The notes beneath the pieces are model-generated. The model did not search any database. It had not been told where the DNA came from and worked only from the letters and a program-made list of their open reading frames with translations. From Thunnus maccoyii (taxonomy: Eukaryota; Chordata; Actinopteri; Scombriformes; Scombridae), in contig NC_056554.1 of the NCBI RefSeq assembly GCF_910596095.1, positions 1,860,001-1,924,000 on the forward strand: DNA of 64,000 nt, written 5' to 3'. Numbering within the stretch: the stretch's first letter is position 1; every line of letters starts with the position of its first letter. The position numbers and the translations under genes were made by a program. Shown piece by piece: positions 24,126 to 37,133 of the stretch.

Positions 24126-25795
24126 TTGACGTGAGATTGTTTACTCAACAGCATTCTGTTTATTTATTATTCTCACTCTGTCATTGTCAGTTCAGCATAT
24201 AGAGATATAAGGTATTACAGTGTGTTAGGGTAGACTTGGTGGTGGAGAGATAGACTCATGAGATGTAATGAATGTATAACCCATTAGAAATCAAATCAGG
24301 TTGAGACTACACTCATAGCCGGCTCACATGAACAGTATGTCCCATCTATGAATACAAAGCATCAGCTACATATAGCATGAAAAAAAGCAATCAGTGCAAT
24401 TAATGTTGACCAGGTAGAACTATGATCCCTTAAAAACATCCTCCTAATTTCCCTTTTTAAATTTGTACACTCTGTATAATTACTTGTAAAGTTAGTGATT
24501 GGATTACTTCCCTTGTCTGCATCGGAAACAGTAAAAATAAATCCTCAATCTGACAGAATACAAAAGATGATTGGATTCTTTAAAAAACAAAAGAATGACA
24601 AAATATTAAAAACATCATGCTTAAACAATGAAGCAAAATTAAAATGAATATATTTGTAGAAACAAGCTGCGTATAGTTTTGATAGAAGATATAGTAAAAT
24701 CTGACTGCTATTTATTTTACTTAAAACGTTTTATGTGGGGTTAGACAGATATTTGAAGCCAATATTTGGGGGAAGAATAATGCAAACTGATTCTAATGAG
24801 ACATTTTGGTCAGTTTATATGTAAGTATTACATTAAGATGTCAGCCTGTATGATGTGTCATTACTAGTATTGTCATTTTTTTCAGGTGCAAATATAGAAA
24901 TACTGTTTCAGAGGCTTGTCCACCGTGGTAAGAATAACATTCTGGTGGGCAAATGCTTGAAATGTGTAATTCTTTAGCATGAAAATGGACATTGAAAGAC
25001 TAAATGTCAGCATAAAACAATGGCTATTGGCATGATACATTTAAAAAACCTCTATGTATGGAGACTGCAGTGTGCCACTGGAAGAATTATACATAATCTA
25101 TTATAAATTGATAAACTCAAAGTAAAAGAGTAAAGTGTAATCCAATTATGATTGGCCAGACAATTGCCGACACATAATAGCTGGCCAATCAGTGATCTGC
25201 CATCTGGTCTGTGGGCTGGATTTAGGGTTTAACTTTTAGGTGGCAAACTGCTTTGATGTCTTTACAAATTACAGAGAGAAGTGTTGTTAAATTCAAATGA
25301 TCACAACTGCAAATGTTCAAGCAGGAAACCAATTAATTGTGAGACTGAATAAAAAAGGTAAGCATATGTAAATGAGATTTAAAAAAGTAACATTTAAATG
25401 CCTTTTAAAAATAATTTTTTGGAATTCATTTTAAAATGTAAATATTAATTCAGAATGTAAATACACAATAAAAGGATTAATCTGCAAACTAAATGGTCTT
25501 TTGATTATATTTTTTTCACTTAGGGGCTAATTTTGTGCTTTTTAAAATGATAAATTTACTAGTTCATTATAATAAAACATTGTAAAAGCCTACAATTATT
25601 CCAATGGCACACTGTAGCCTCCATATATAGAAACCTCTGGTTAAAATACTATCAATATTAGTAAGATTGGTAAACCAAGACATAAAAGGACAGAAAAATG
25701 GCAGGTTAGGCTTCAGTGGAAGTGCCCTTTAACCCCTGAGAAAAATCACAGCCTCACTGATTTTGGCATATAATAACAGTGACCTCTGGGTGACT

Positions 25796-26333
25796 TTACA
25801 GAGACTGGTAGCCATCAGCCCTCTTCCTGCGGCCCAGCAGGTAGGCCACCACCACAATGACAATGAGCACCAGCAACGTCACTCCCACTGCAATGGCAAC
25901 GCGGTAATCTGGTCGGTCAGCAGCACAGTGGTCAGCTGGAAAAACATACGATACACACATATCAGATTTACTTCTGACAACCAGGTGAATCATGGACCTC
26001 TATTCAGTAAACCCTATGTAACAAATTACTACTACACAAAAACAACACAATACAAAATTTAAGATATTCATATCTTCAGAAATTCATTTATTTTTTAATA
26101 ATTAATAAGATGTTCAAATTAAGAAGTGCAAACGTCAGTAAAATCAATGGAATCATCAACCACTAGCTTCACTTGAAAGCTGACTTAGGAAGGGTTTATT
26201 TACCAAGTATGGAAGTCTATGGTTGCCAATATTAAAAATGAAATAATTTATTCAAGCTGAATCTTCATTTTCTATCTGTGCTTGTATGATGTATGACAAA
26301 AGTTTACATAACTATAAATAATATATATTCAAA

Positions 26334-26365
<32 letters not shown>

Positions 26366-29300
26366 ATAATAATAATAATAATTTACATAACTCAATTTTC
26401 ATTTTCATGTTTGAAAATGCATAATTATTACTAAATGAAAACTGAAATGAAATTAATTCCATCTAAAAAATATCTTTTTGGTTAAAAATAAACTAAAATC
26501 AAGTTCAAGTCCAATATTCAATATCCCATATGAGAATGAAAAGTCCATTTTACATACAATGTCATTATCATCATGGCAGTACAATGAAAAAAGTTATGTT
26601 TTCATTTTTCGCAGAAATTATGCATTTTCAAAAAATCTGATATGTGCTGCCCCTCAGCAGCTTCCAGAAAGCTGGCCAATCAGAACAGAGTGGGCTCATT
26701 GGGAGGCGGGCTTTAAAGAGACACGAGTTAAGACTGCCTGTTAGAGAAAGAGACTGAACTGAGTTTTTTGAACTGTGAATCACGCAAAGCTACTCTAGTG
26801 GAGTCCAAAAATAAAAATTTAGAGCTGGACAATAGCATAATAGGTCCTCTTTAAGCACTTTTGCGTGTAAAAGTGCTATATAAATAAAGCTATTATTATT
26901 ATCATTATTATTATTATTGTTATTATTAGTGTTGACTGTTCTGATGGTTTCACACTTATTAGGTATATATAAGTCATATAATATGTCCAGTTCTGAACAT
27001 GATGCTGCTTTCTTCTGCTATTGCTGCTCATGCGAAAACCAGCTGACAATTGTTCATATTAAACATTGGCCATTTATAAAATCATAACCAATATGATGAT
27101 ATTCAAGTGGTAGAGGTAGCTTAGGGATTTGAACCTTGAACCTTATTCGAGTACTGTACTTGTGTACAATTCTTAGGCACTCGTACTCTACTTAAGTCTT
27201 TTTATTTTATGCTACTTTATATTTCTACTCCACTACATTCATTATACTTTAAAAATATATATATATATATATTGTACTTCTTACTCCACTACATTTATTT
27301 GAGAGCTATGTTAGGGTTTTACATACAAAACATATGATTGGTTTATAAAATATGATGCATTGCAAGGGGCCATTCTCCATGACACGTACTTTAAATACAT
27401 TTAGCTGATAATACCTCTGTACTTTTGCTTAAATATATTTTTAATAGAAAGCACATACATGTTTTAATGAGAAGCTCTCACAAAGCCAAAAATGCTCCCT
27501 GATTGATTTTTCTTCAGAATAAATAAATGCCATTTGAGGACACTTACGATTGCCAAAATCATTATTGGTCAGATTGAAGGCCTGCATCCTGTCTTGGTTG
27601 ACATCCAGGTACAGTCCATTGCCCATGTAAATGGATTCAGCCCTGCAGGAGTAGGAGCGTCCGACCTTTGCAGCGAAGAGATGCACTGACGAGTTTTTGG
27701 CATTGTACTCCTTAACTGCAACAGAGAAGCAAAGCAAAGCTCAAGTCTGCTTAGAACATAATGACAATTCCCATAAAAACAAATGTAGATTGTCAGATAT
27801 GGAACAAAACTTGTTAAACTGAATAGCACTGAAATAGGCTGGATATTACTGGCAACACATGCTTAACAGTAATTCCACAGATTGTGTCTATACATAGTTG
27901 AACACACAAACAAGGAAGTTGACTCTAAAATGCTCCTTGTCTATGTTAATATTTGCCAGTCTTGTGCAACACCCACTGCAGCTGAAATATCAGTGCCAAT
28001 GCAGTGACCCAATAAGAAGAGTCTAAAGTTTAATCAGTAACACCTTACTTTGAGTCCCCATATTTAGCGTTTAAAAGCAGTATGTAACCATTTAATAAAT
28101 GTTTTTTAACACTATAATGTAGTTATAAGTAAGATATAAAGACATTTTAAGTGTTTATTAATGTGCAGTATTTGTCTCCTATGGAGACATATTTCATATT
28201 ATTTCAACTGTGTTTTACTATATTGTTATTCAATATCTGATTATGTGTGCCCACAGGAGGAGTTATAGCTATTGACCAATACACTAACAAACAGTTACAT
28301 CTGCTTATTACAGTACTACATTGTGGTGTGTAATGAAACATGTATTAACTGTTGATATACTGCTTATAAATGCCAAAAAGGGGTAGATAAAATTAAAGTG
28401 TTACTGTTTAATCAATAAAATAGTAGTACACGATATATGTAGAGACAAGAATAAAAGTAAGTAAGTATTTCTGACTTACGGTCTTTGCTTAAGGGGTAGG
28501 ACAGGGTGAAAGACAACTCATCAACGTAGGCCGTATTTTCAGAAGCACTCTGAGGAAATAAAGTAAAATACAGGGTAAAAGACAAATCATCAACGTAGGC
28601 CGTATTTTCAGCAGTACTCTGAGGAAATAAAGTAAAATACAGGGTGAAAGACAAATCATCAACGTAGGCCGTGTTTTCAGCAGTACTCTGAGGAAATAAA
28701 GTAAAATAGGACAGGCTTTCACTAAGGTAGTCATCCAATGGAATTGAGTAATTCAAGGTGACGATTCAGCATTTTAACGTCACTAGACACAGTAGTGTAA
28801 TTAAATGTGAGTTACTGTTCTTAATTCATTGTCCATGGAATAATGTGATGGGGAATTTACTGGAATCCTTTTCATCACAAACAGAGATTGTTTTAGGCAG
28901 CTGTTGTTTCAGCACGTCTACAGCTAAAAACAGACAGAACTTGTCTGTCTGGTCAACCAACCGTTTTATTATAGTATTAACCCTTTACCACTCACAGCTC
29001 TTTCGTGTTTCTAAAATGGTTTTCATATAGTTTGACATTATTTGTTCACACTAGGGTTTCGATAGCTGGTTTCAAGTTGATATGTTAGTTTTGTTAAACT
29101 CCTTTAGTTAGCTATAAAGCAGCGCAGCATTTATTAGTTCTCCAAATGTCAAATTGATTTTCACTTTTCAACTATAAGGTTGTAACCTTAGAGCAAAATC
29201 TTTCTCACCAGTATGTTGAGCAATTCACTCCAAACATCTTTATAAGTATGGAATTTTTTTTTAATTTATAGGTTTTTTTATTTAATATTCATGATTTTAG

Positions 29301-32300
29301 TGTCCTTTAACAAACACAATTCCCCACAAGCTCAAGCCAAACCAACATTTATGATGAGCTATTATGTGTACTGCAGCACTGGTAGAACTTAATGGGAGCT
29401 GTAGTTTTTGGGTTTTTTTTACAATTTAATTGTTGTTTAACTGTGTTAAAATCCCAAATGTTTCATGCTAATAGCCAGTGATGTAGTAGATGCTCATTTG
29501 TCTTAGAATATTGATAGAATACCCAAAAAACACGTTTCAATTCCCAAAAAATGAAAAAAACGAACTATCAATCATATTGCGTTGGCTTTACAGAAGCTAA
29601 TGGAACAGTGCCAACCCGGACAGGATGTCAAGACTTTAGCTCTCAATACAGATCAAATCTGAGGTTGCTTACCAGTATAGATCCAGTCGGTCTGTCTGGA
29701 GAACTAACCTTTACTGTATTGTTATTGATTCCTAGCTCACAAGCAGAGGCTAAAATACAGAACAACAGATACTGGCTAGTAGTTACATGTAAGCATTTCC
29801 ATTACTTGCTTTGCTAAATTATCTTGCTAGCAAGTTAGTTAGCTGACAAAGTCAAGAACCAAGTGATTGTTCAGGTAAACTGAGTTTATGCTTTTCAACC
29901 TATGAGGAAACAGTCGTTTTCATTGTATTATTAAACTAGATTTAAAGGACTTTCATTTTACCAGACTTTACTACTACTTCTACTTGTAAAATAACTAAAT
30001 GGATCAACACACAATGTACAACAATATTTTTCAGGTATCCTGTTTGCTAAAATGGTTCTTAAATATTTCAACCAATAGCGGCCAGCCAATAGAAGGCGCA
30101 CGCAACACCACACCAAAGCTTTATTCAGAGTCAGTAAGATTAAGAAATTATTTTTAATTATTTTTTTACATTACTATATTAGCAGATAATGTTTTTACTT
30201 TTTAGGCCTTATCTTACTTCATGTGAAGTAATACAGTCCTAACCCTATTTCAGAAATGTTTCTTTAAAAGATCTCCATGACTTCACCACCTGTTGTTGTT
30301 GGGAGATTTGTGTTGCATTTGCTAAAATACAGTGTTAGATAAAGATAAGGCACATGTTCTTGTTAGTTAACTGTATCTGTAACTAGGTTTTGTTGTTGAC
30401 AATGATACATTGATGTTATGCTTCCTTGAAAATTCTCGAATTCTCAATTCTCTCTCTGTTCGGGAGTGTCCCTTACAAATCTAACAATAACTGAATCACA
30501 CAAGCATTGTGCAGTGAGGCAGTGTGATACAGTTTTGTCTGTCACATGCTGTATGGCCAGGCTTGTCAACTAACCATACTTCCCTTTTTTAACAATTCTT
30601 CACTGATTCCACTTCCTATATGAAGTTACCAGTCAAACAATTTGTTATTCATCAAGAGACTGACTGGGACAATTGTGTTAATGTCACAGAACTAAAAATG
30701 GTTACTCAAGAATTTGAGCAAAATTCCAAATCAGTGTGAGCAGGTCAAAGATGCATGTCCTGTCCTTACTTTCTTTATCACCACATGCACTCATCATTAC
30801 AATGCCATATTTGAGACAAATCTAGGGAAACAAAAGTACCTTGTTGAACATGAAGGTGATATGGCCTTCCTTGAAGACGAGGGTAAGGTTGGCCTTTTTT
30901 TCTCCACAAGATCCGTCTGCTTTGGTCAACGCTGGCTGAACAATGAAGGTTCCATTGGCCTGAAAGATGAACAGAGAGAAAACAGGCAATTAGATGGCCA
31001 CCTTGTATCAGAATGATCCAGTAGATACCATGGCAGCCACATTGTTTCTTAAGAGAAACAATATTGCTCTGTCATGCAGGATTAGCAATTGTCTCATGAC
31101 ACAAAGATGACACACATTTAACCTACTGCAGTCATTAGACACACTGCATTGAGGAAATAAAAACTTGCATGAAAACTTTTTTCTCAATTCCTGAAAACAG
31201 ATTGCTGACGATCGCATTGCCAAAAGCTGAGCCAGGGGCTTGTGCTGAAAGTTCTATACATGCTGACATATTCTGTGATTCATATATGAAAAAAAATTGG
31301 CCAGAGAGATGATAGCCTTGAATTGTCCTTATAAATCCATAAATGCAGTTTTTAAGATTAGAATCTGATGATCTATCTTTGTAGGGGCTCTTGTTGTGTC
31401 TATTGTGACTAATGAAGTGTACCTTTGGTGTTGCCAGCCGAATCTGCACTGCCATCTGAGCCATCAGGCAAACTTTCTTGTCTTTTGTCAGGTTGTACTT
31501 TCCTTCAGTCAAGTTGGCAGGAGGAGTAGGTGTAGGGGTTGTAGTAGGCTTGGGGGTGGTAGTTGTAGGCTTGGTGGTGGAAGTTGTAGGCTTGGCGGTG
31601 GTAGTTTTAGGCTTGGCGGTGGTAGTTGTAGGCTTGGGGGTGGTAGTTGTAGGCTTGGCGGTGGTAGTTTTAGGCTTGGGGGTGGTAGTTGTAGGCTTGG
31701 GGGTGGGAGTTGTAGACTTGGCTGTGGTAGTTGTAGGCTTGGGGGTGGGGGTGGAGGTGTTTGTCTGGGTAGTTGTAGCACCAGGAGTGGAAGCTGGAGG
31801 ACTGTTCACAAACTCACCCGGAGCGGACATGGTTGCAGAGGGTTTGGACCTCTTTTCATTTTCAGCCAATGATAGCGCTTCAGTTAACAAGACAGAGAAG
31901 GAGAAACAAAGCCATTTGAATATTCATACATATACCACTTCCCAACTCAAGAATATTCTACTTAAAGCTGCATTGACTTGTTATTTTTGGCCACTTGGGG
32001 GCAGCTGAACAAGCTGAAGACACAACATATATCATCACCTTATGAAGTCAAAAAACAGTTGTCTTCTAGCAGTCACGAAGCAACATTAGCATTCATTTTT
32101 TTGTGTCCACCTGGTGAATTTAAGTCCAATATTCACTCTCCTTTTAGTTCTGTCTTAGTCTCCATTAACTCACGAGGAAATATCTTTCTCTTTAGCTGCT
32201 AAATGCTTCACTATGTTCACCAGCTATTTGCTAACTGTGTCTGTCTGCTGTTTGGTGCTGGATGGGTAGTGTACAGTGGGTTTATCAGAGCTTTTTCACT

Positions 32301-33598
32301 TAAAACATCTGTCTGCTGCTGCTGGAAATTAAGTTGATAAGAGCTGAAACCAAAACAATGAGCTAAAAGAAGCTAAAAAGCTCTGTAGAACTGTGGGGAA
32401 CAGCAGATTTGGTAATAATTATCTGGGGGTTCATCACCATAATTGACCTCTATCACATTATACATAGTCATTTGATCCACTGCTAATATAAAAAATACTG
32501 ATTAGTGCAGCTTTAATGTTGGTTGTCTAGCAGCTTTAGACCATTAATCAAAAATTAAAATTAGCTGTTAGACTTAGCCTGACTGCTTTGCATGCCAACT
32601 GATGTCATCATATTTATTGAAGCACAGAGTCCACAGCACATTTATGATGCTTGTGATGTGTGTTCAGTGCACAGTTTATCTGCAGGTCCAGGCAGTGGTT
32701 ACTGAAATGTCCTAATTTAGGATTCAGATAGAAAAGGTGACTGGGTTTTAAACACAGATGGTGGACTTGAAAAGTGTTGCGTTAGCACTTTTGTGTTACT
32801 GATTGTGCTCAGCTTGAGCTTGACAAATGGACAAGTGATTTTAAGCAGTGATAAATGAGTAAATACAACCTATGACCTCCACTCAGTGGTCAGCATTAGG
32901 TAAACAACTGCCAGAGTGAACAGAAATGTGTAATATATTTTTTTTAAAGACAATGTGATTTAACATCTAATTTAGAGTAATTAGTAATACCTAATTGCAC
33001 TTAAATATTCTTTGAAAACTTGATTGTACATCCCAATAAAGACAAGAAAACTTGCTTAATTGGCGTATAAATGTCAGAAAATGTCGAATATCCACTGCTG
33101 ATTTCAACACCGAGATTTGGAGTTGAACACAAGTTGCAGATTCATCCTGTCCTCTAAAAAACATCCCTCCCCAGCAGACATGTGACTCAAGTGCAACACT
33201 ATCGAAAGACTGCGGAAATTTCTGTTCCCTAAACAATCCAGGAAGTCACAGAGAGGTCGTATAAAACATCTGTTAATTTTCACTGCACAAAAAAACATGC
33301 AAAATTCGCTCCATAACCCAAGTAAGGCAGCAATAATCTAACATAAAGGCTGCATAAAATAAGCTATAACACTGTAGTTTTGACATATGTCACAACGTGA
33401 AGCAACACAAGCGACAACACTCCGTTGTGTTATAAAACAATTAGTAATGTACTGGAGCAAAGCTGGACAAAGTCCTTCGCTAACTTGCTAAAAACACCTC
33501 ACAGCTTGTTTTTGTTTTTACAGAGTCGTCGAAATTGAAAGCGACTTACCTGAGACAGCACAGCAGGCCATGAAAATGAACACAACAGCCTTGTTCAT
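25796..33598 (-). CDS. cd68: Mucin-LAMP lysosomal membrane glycoprotein (CD68/LAMP3-like), 6 exons, 333 aa
   Basis: Exons 33598-33550, 31877-31423, 30959-30840, 28549-28480, 27715-27548 and 25935-25796 join in phase (333 codons plus stop, using the innermost exon 4 acceptor). Residues 1-16 form a signal peptide (MNKAVVFIFMACCAVS). Next comes a Thr/Pro mucin stretch built from KPTTTTA-type 7-residue repeats. One LAMP domain follows with four Cys (KKVC, GSCGE, YSCRA, DHCAA), as in the two-disulfide LAMP fold, and sequons NLT, NGT, NSS. A single span (VAIAVGVTLLVLIVIVVVAY) precedes the tail GRRKRADGYQSL, whose GYQSL fits the GYxx-hydrophobic lysosomal sorting signal. Mucin plus one LAMP domain fits CD68, but LAMP3 has the same plan and the span resembles LAMP1, so the symbol is tentative. 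Expected role: late-endosome/lysosome glycoprotein of phagocytes. Confidence 0.8.
26333..26381. repeat. (ACT)n then (AAT)n microsatellite
   Basis: About ten ACT units run directly into six AAT units, within the last intron of the LAMP-like gene. Confidence 0.95.
26640..26853. mobile_element. MITE fragment ending GGTCCTCTTTAA
   Basis: The right end ATAATAGGTCCTCTTTAA is the reverse of a widespread teleost MITE head (TTAAAGGGGACCTATTAT-like), with typical interior GGCCAATCAGAACAGAGTGG. The left end was not located. Confidence 0.5.
26857..26930. mobile_element. SINE/LINE 3' tail fragment
   Basis: AAAAGTGCTATATAAATAAAG followed by ATT repeats is the shared 3' tail of L2-clade LINEs and their SINEs. 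No body sequence recognised upstream. Confidence 0.5.
27130..27320. mobile_element. hAT-type MITE fragment (same family as 19.6 kb)
   Basis: Contains CTACTCCACTACATTCATTA, an AT tract, then CTCCACTACATTTATTTGAG, words shared with the elements at 19623-20268 and 42823-43381. Neither terminal CAGTGGTG is present, so only a fragment. Confidence 0.6.
28035..28406. mobile_element. MITE, family C, copy 2 (LAMP-like gene intron 4)
   Basis: Inverted ends CAGTAACACCTTACTTTGA and AATTAAAGTGTTACTG. The outside bases share TTTAAT on both sides (a 6- to 7-bp putative target duplication). No open reading frame. Confidence 0.7.
28550..28687 (-). repeat. Two extra 69-bp copies of splice acceptor plus exon 4
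   Basis: Beside exon 4 (28480-28549) lie two further copies of a 69-bp unit (28550-28618 and 28619-28687). Each contains the exon start (AGTACTGCTGAAAA...) and the end of the intron (TTTACTTTATTTCCTCAG). The copies differ at only two positions, and each is 23 codons with no stop in the exon frame. Three AG acceptors (before 28549, 28618 and 28687) are therefore all usable in frame. Confidence 0.95.
31535..31750 (-). repeat. 21-bp coding minisatellite (mucin repeats)
   Basis: About ten tandem 21-bp units inside exon 2 encode 7-residue Thr/Pro/Lys repeats (KPTTTTA or KPTTTTP variants). They expand the O-glycosylated stem. The opposite strand shows a long Val/Gly open frame that is only a shadow. 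Confidence 0.9.
31962..32516. mobile_element. TTAA-flanked MITE, family E, copy 1 (LAMP-like intron 1)
   Basis: Bounded by TTAA at 31962-31965 and 32513-32516, with inverted ends TTAAAGCTGCATTGACTTG and ATTAGTGCAGCTTTAA. Words such as GTGTACAGTGGGTTTATCAG and CCAAAACAATGAGCTAAAAG recur at 53.7-54.1 and 62.9-63.2 kb. Non-coding. Confidence 0.8.
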
Positions 33599-35744
33599 GG
33601 TGACAGGTGTTGACTGACTGACGGTTACTGGTTCACAGCTGCACTTCTCTGCAGTGACGCTCAATTGTGCATCGAACGCGCTGAGTCTCCGCTGATAAAC
33701 AAACTGCTACGTCAAGCTGCTGAAGGTACAGAGAAAGTGACCGGAAGTTATCAGAGTTTCATTTAAAAAAAAAAGAAAAGTATCACTAATTTTCAAAAAC
33801 ACAACTGCCACAAGTACCAGTACAACAATACAACAAACAATAATACAACAATAGCAAATTAGCATATTAACCCACCTATTATGTTGAGAATCAATCTGAC
33901 CCATTTTTACTCTTGAGTTGTCTGAAATAGTGGTTACTGATTCTTTTCCTGCCTGAAATTCTTTGACTTTTCCTCATTTCTTTTTTTTTTTTTTTTTTAA
34001 TTTCTTTTTTTATTTCTTTCTTTACTGAATTTGTGTCTGCGGGTCAATTTGATCCGGAGGCTTTCATGTAGGTAAATAGTTGCACAGACACAAAATAAAA
34101 ATGTGTCTTTGATGTATATTGTTGGTTTTATTCTGTTGACTGGTTGGCTCAACCAATCAGATTGGTTGACACTCAGGTCGGCATAACCTGCTGTCGAGTG
34201 TAGGGAGGTGTGTGTATCGGCTCCTCTGTTAGCCTCTGTGACCTATAGTTACCCATAACACCCTGCTGTTTTTAGATTTGCATAGACATATAACTTGTAT
34301 CTCTGCAGGAGCATAATTACTCAACAAGACAGTGAAATCAGCAGCATGTGTGTACAGAGCAGGAAATACATGTACAGTTAGCAAACATTTAGATTGTGCT
34401 CATCATGTGGAGGATGATAAAAAAAAAGTGAGGGGATTGATAAACATGATGACATCATATCTATAGTGAGTGTGAGTGGACTTGCCTTTACAAAATATAA
34501 GAAAATATGGGACTAATAAAGAAAGTGAGCACCCCTGTGACATGTCAGTATAAGAATTGTGAGAATGTAATGTGTTTGTATGAAAGGAAAAAGTAATAGT
34601 TGTTAAAAAATAATGTATACATCGAATGATTTCTTTTTTTTGTATCATTTGACAAACTATAATGACATTTTTATTGATGTCAATTGATTATTTGCCTGTT
34701 TGTGAGGGTATTCAAACAGTGTGAGTCAGTTTGAAACATAACATAATGGATTTTTTTTTCAACATAACTGGAGTGTAAAGAACAAATAATGCTTTATTGA
34801 AAAATTATGTTGAGACTTAATGTATTAGATGCAAAATACTATCATATTTGACAAAAAAAATGTATGCAACTGACAGATTCAGTCATTTTATCGTCAATAT
34901 GACTTCACTCAAGCAATGCAAAGGACAGGCCCACTTTGTTATGGAGTACAGATCATTGAGTGTTTGATAAGGTAGGCATTAATCCTTTAAGGAGCATGAT
35001 TTGTATTCATTTTGATATCATCTTTCTTATGTAAAATTTGAAATTTTGACCATGGTCAGCGCTGGCTCATATGGTCATCAAAAACATTTGGATTTCACAT
35101 CTTTCTATTTCAAACGTGACTTTTAGATTTTATGGCCAAATGGGAATTTTAACTTATGAGCAGCGTTAGACGAGTAGGAGGATGAGAACAGACTACATTG
35201 AAGGTAACCGATGTGGTGCATGAGAGTAAAAAAGCATTAATATAAACTGAAATAAACAGTCATGTCATTCTAAGGGACACAGCAGCACTTTTCAATTGTA
35301 ATTATATTTTGAAAGCAGTAACCGGAAGCGCTAGTGTTGATAGTGCAAGCGATTCTATTGACTTTACTGATTGGTATCATTGCTACGGAAACGAAACCGA
35401 TGTGAAGCAACGATCTGCCTAAAACTGGACAAAAGGTTCAATGCTATTTTCCACCATATTGAAACGAAACCTGTACCAAGCTGGATTCACGCGGTCTGAA
35501 CTGTACCCGTTCATACATTCGATTCTCTGTGATTCTCTGTGATTTAGTACTACATTATGTTCAAACCTCAACTATCTCAACTTACATTTTTACTGAGGAC
35601 AGTAACCTCTAGCTCCTCTCTATATTGCATAAGAACACAGACTTTTAACAAAATGCAATAAAGAAAGCCGGCTCACTGACACAGCATAATTCTGTCTTAG
35701 TTAACTCTCATGAGGCATTAGAATACTAATAGAAACAGTACTAA

Positions 35745-36125
35745 TAGGCCTAGAGGGAGTAGTAGTAGCCTAATTGTAATTTTGATTGTAGTAATAGTGG
35801 TAGTATTAGTGATTTTAGTAGTTGTAACAGTATTAGTAATGGTAGTGGTAGTTGTGATAGTAGTAGTAGTTATAGCAGTAGTGGTAGTAGTACAGTCATA
35901 ATAGTAATAGTACTATAGTACTAGTGGTAGTTAGCTTAGTAGTAGTATTAGTGGTTATAGCAGTGGTAGTAGTAGTTATAGTCATAGTAGTAATAGTACC
36001 ACTGTACTGGTAATAGTAGGCTTAGTAGTAGTAATAGTGGTAGATTTTGCAGTAGTTGTAGCATCAGTAATAGTTACAGCAATAGTCAGAGTTGTAGCAG
36101 TAATAATATTTCTGATAACAGTGGT
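35745..36125 (+). repeat. Imperfect (TAG)n-type simple repeat, about 380 bp
   Basis: Long run of GTAGTAG/AATAGTGGTAG words with a larger-scale repeat: the phrase around AGTACTATAGTACTAGTGGT recurs about 80 bases later as AGTACCACTGTACTGGTAAT. Non-coding. Confidence 0.85.
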
Positions 36126-36944
36126 GTTATGTTAGTAACAGTACACAGAAAAGAATTAATCAATAACCAGAATACTGACTATATTGGCAGACTTCATGTT
36201 TTATGACTATATGTGACCTAAAGAAGGAAACTGACTATCACACAGTCAGGCGTGTTCTCACCTAAACCTCGTGACCAAATGTACAGCAGCTGCTTTAGGA
36301 GTTCTTTGAATTTAGTCAAATACGTGTCCTTTTAGTTTCATTCTTCGTTGCTTTCTTTTGTCTTGTGGTTTAGTTGTTGCAGTATTTACTGCAGATCCAT
36401 TAAATCCAAATTTCAAATGTCACTATGATATCCATAACATATATATATTTAAACATTTTGAGGACTAATTGGAACAATGAAAACTAACAATGTTTTACAT
36501 TAATTTGATTTATTAATAGAAGTAAGTTACCATATTCACCTCAGCAACCACAGTAAACCCGCATAGTGTGCATCTAATGCAAGCTGTCGTAGAGTACTAC
36601 TCAGCCTGTGAAGCTGGCAGCTTTGTTAAGTCTGATAAACTAACCAGATGATGTCACAGGGTTGTCTTAATTTGAGTTTAGAGAAATTTATATCCAAAAG
36701 CCTGCTTAAGACAAATGGGGACGTTCTTATTATCATATTTTTATTTCAAGGTTCAGTCTGTGTTCAAAACATAATCATGATGGCAGCCAACACTTTAAAA
36801 TAGAGAATTGGAACAGTTATTATGTATTGATGTGAAGAGTTTATGCATCAAAGCTGAAGACTTTACTGTTCGCTGCTGTCTTTTATTGAATCAAAGTTGA
36901 GGCTTTTGATTAATATCTTACACTGCACTGTAATTTTCATTCTC

Positions 36945-37133
36945 CTGTTTTATCTCTTATTCTGTCTAGTTTTTTTTTTTTTTTTAACCATTTTTAATTG
37001 TATTTCAATGTCTTTTTATGTTGTCTTGTGTTGCTTTTACATTTTGTCTTGATGCCTTTTATGTTTTATGTAAAGCACTTTGAATTACCTTGTTGTTGAA
37101 ATGTGCTATACAAATAAACTTTCTTTGCCTTAC
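36945..37133 (+). mobile_element. L2-clade LINE 3' end fragment
   Basis: GTAAAGCACTTTGAATTACC followed by TTGTTGAAATGTGCTATACA and AATAAACTT is the typical 3' tail of teleost L2-like LINEs. No reverse transcriptase coding is left in this piece. Confidence 0.7.

Larger units (their letters stand above)
20721..25795. other. Transposon-rich intergenic block
   Basis: No host exon recognised. It contains at least four or five short inverted-repeat elements laid almost end to end (21.2-21.6, 21.6-21.8, 22.1-22.6, 23.1-23.4 and 23.4-24.1 kb) and then about 1.6 kb of AT-rich unique sequence to the end of the LAMP-like gene. The 5' flank of the CD20-like gene (20721-20900) has no obvious TATA box. 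Confidence 0.6.

Noticed and set aside
28412-28756. Continuous 114-codon minus-strand frame across the triplicated exon
   Set aside because: It is exon 4 plus the in-frame duplicated acceptor units and read-through into introns, not a separate gene.
31478-32008. Long plus-strand open frame rich in Val/Gly (and another rich in Arg/Leu/Gly) over the mucin exon
   Set aside because: Both are antisense shadows of the 21-bp minisatellite; the minus-strand frame fits the LAMP-like gene with matching splice phases.
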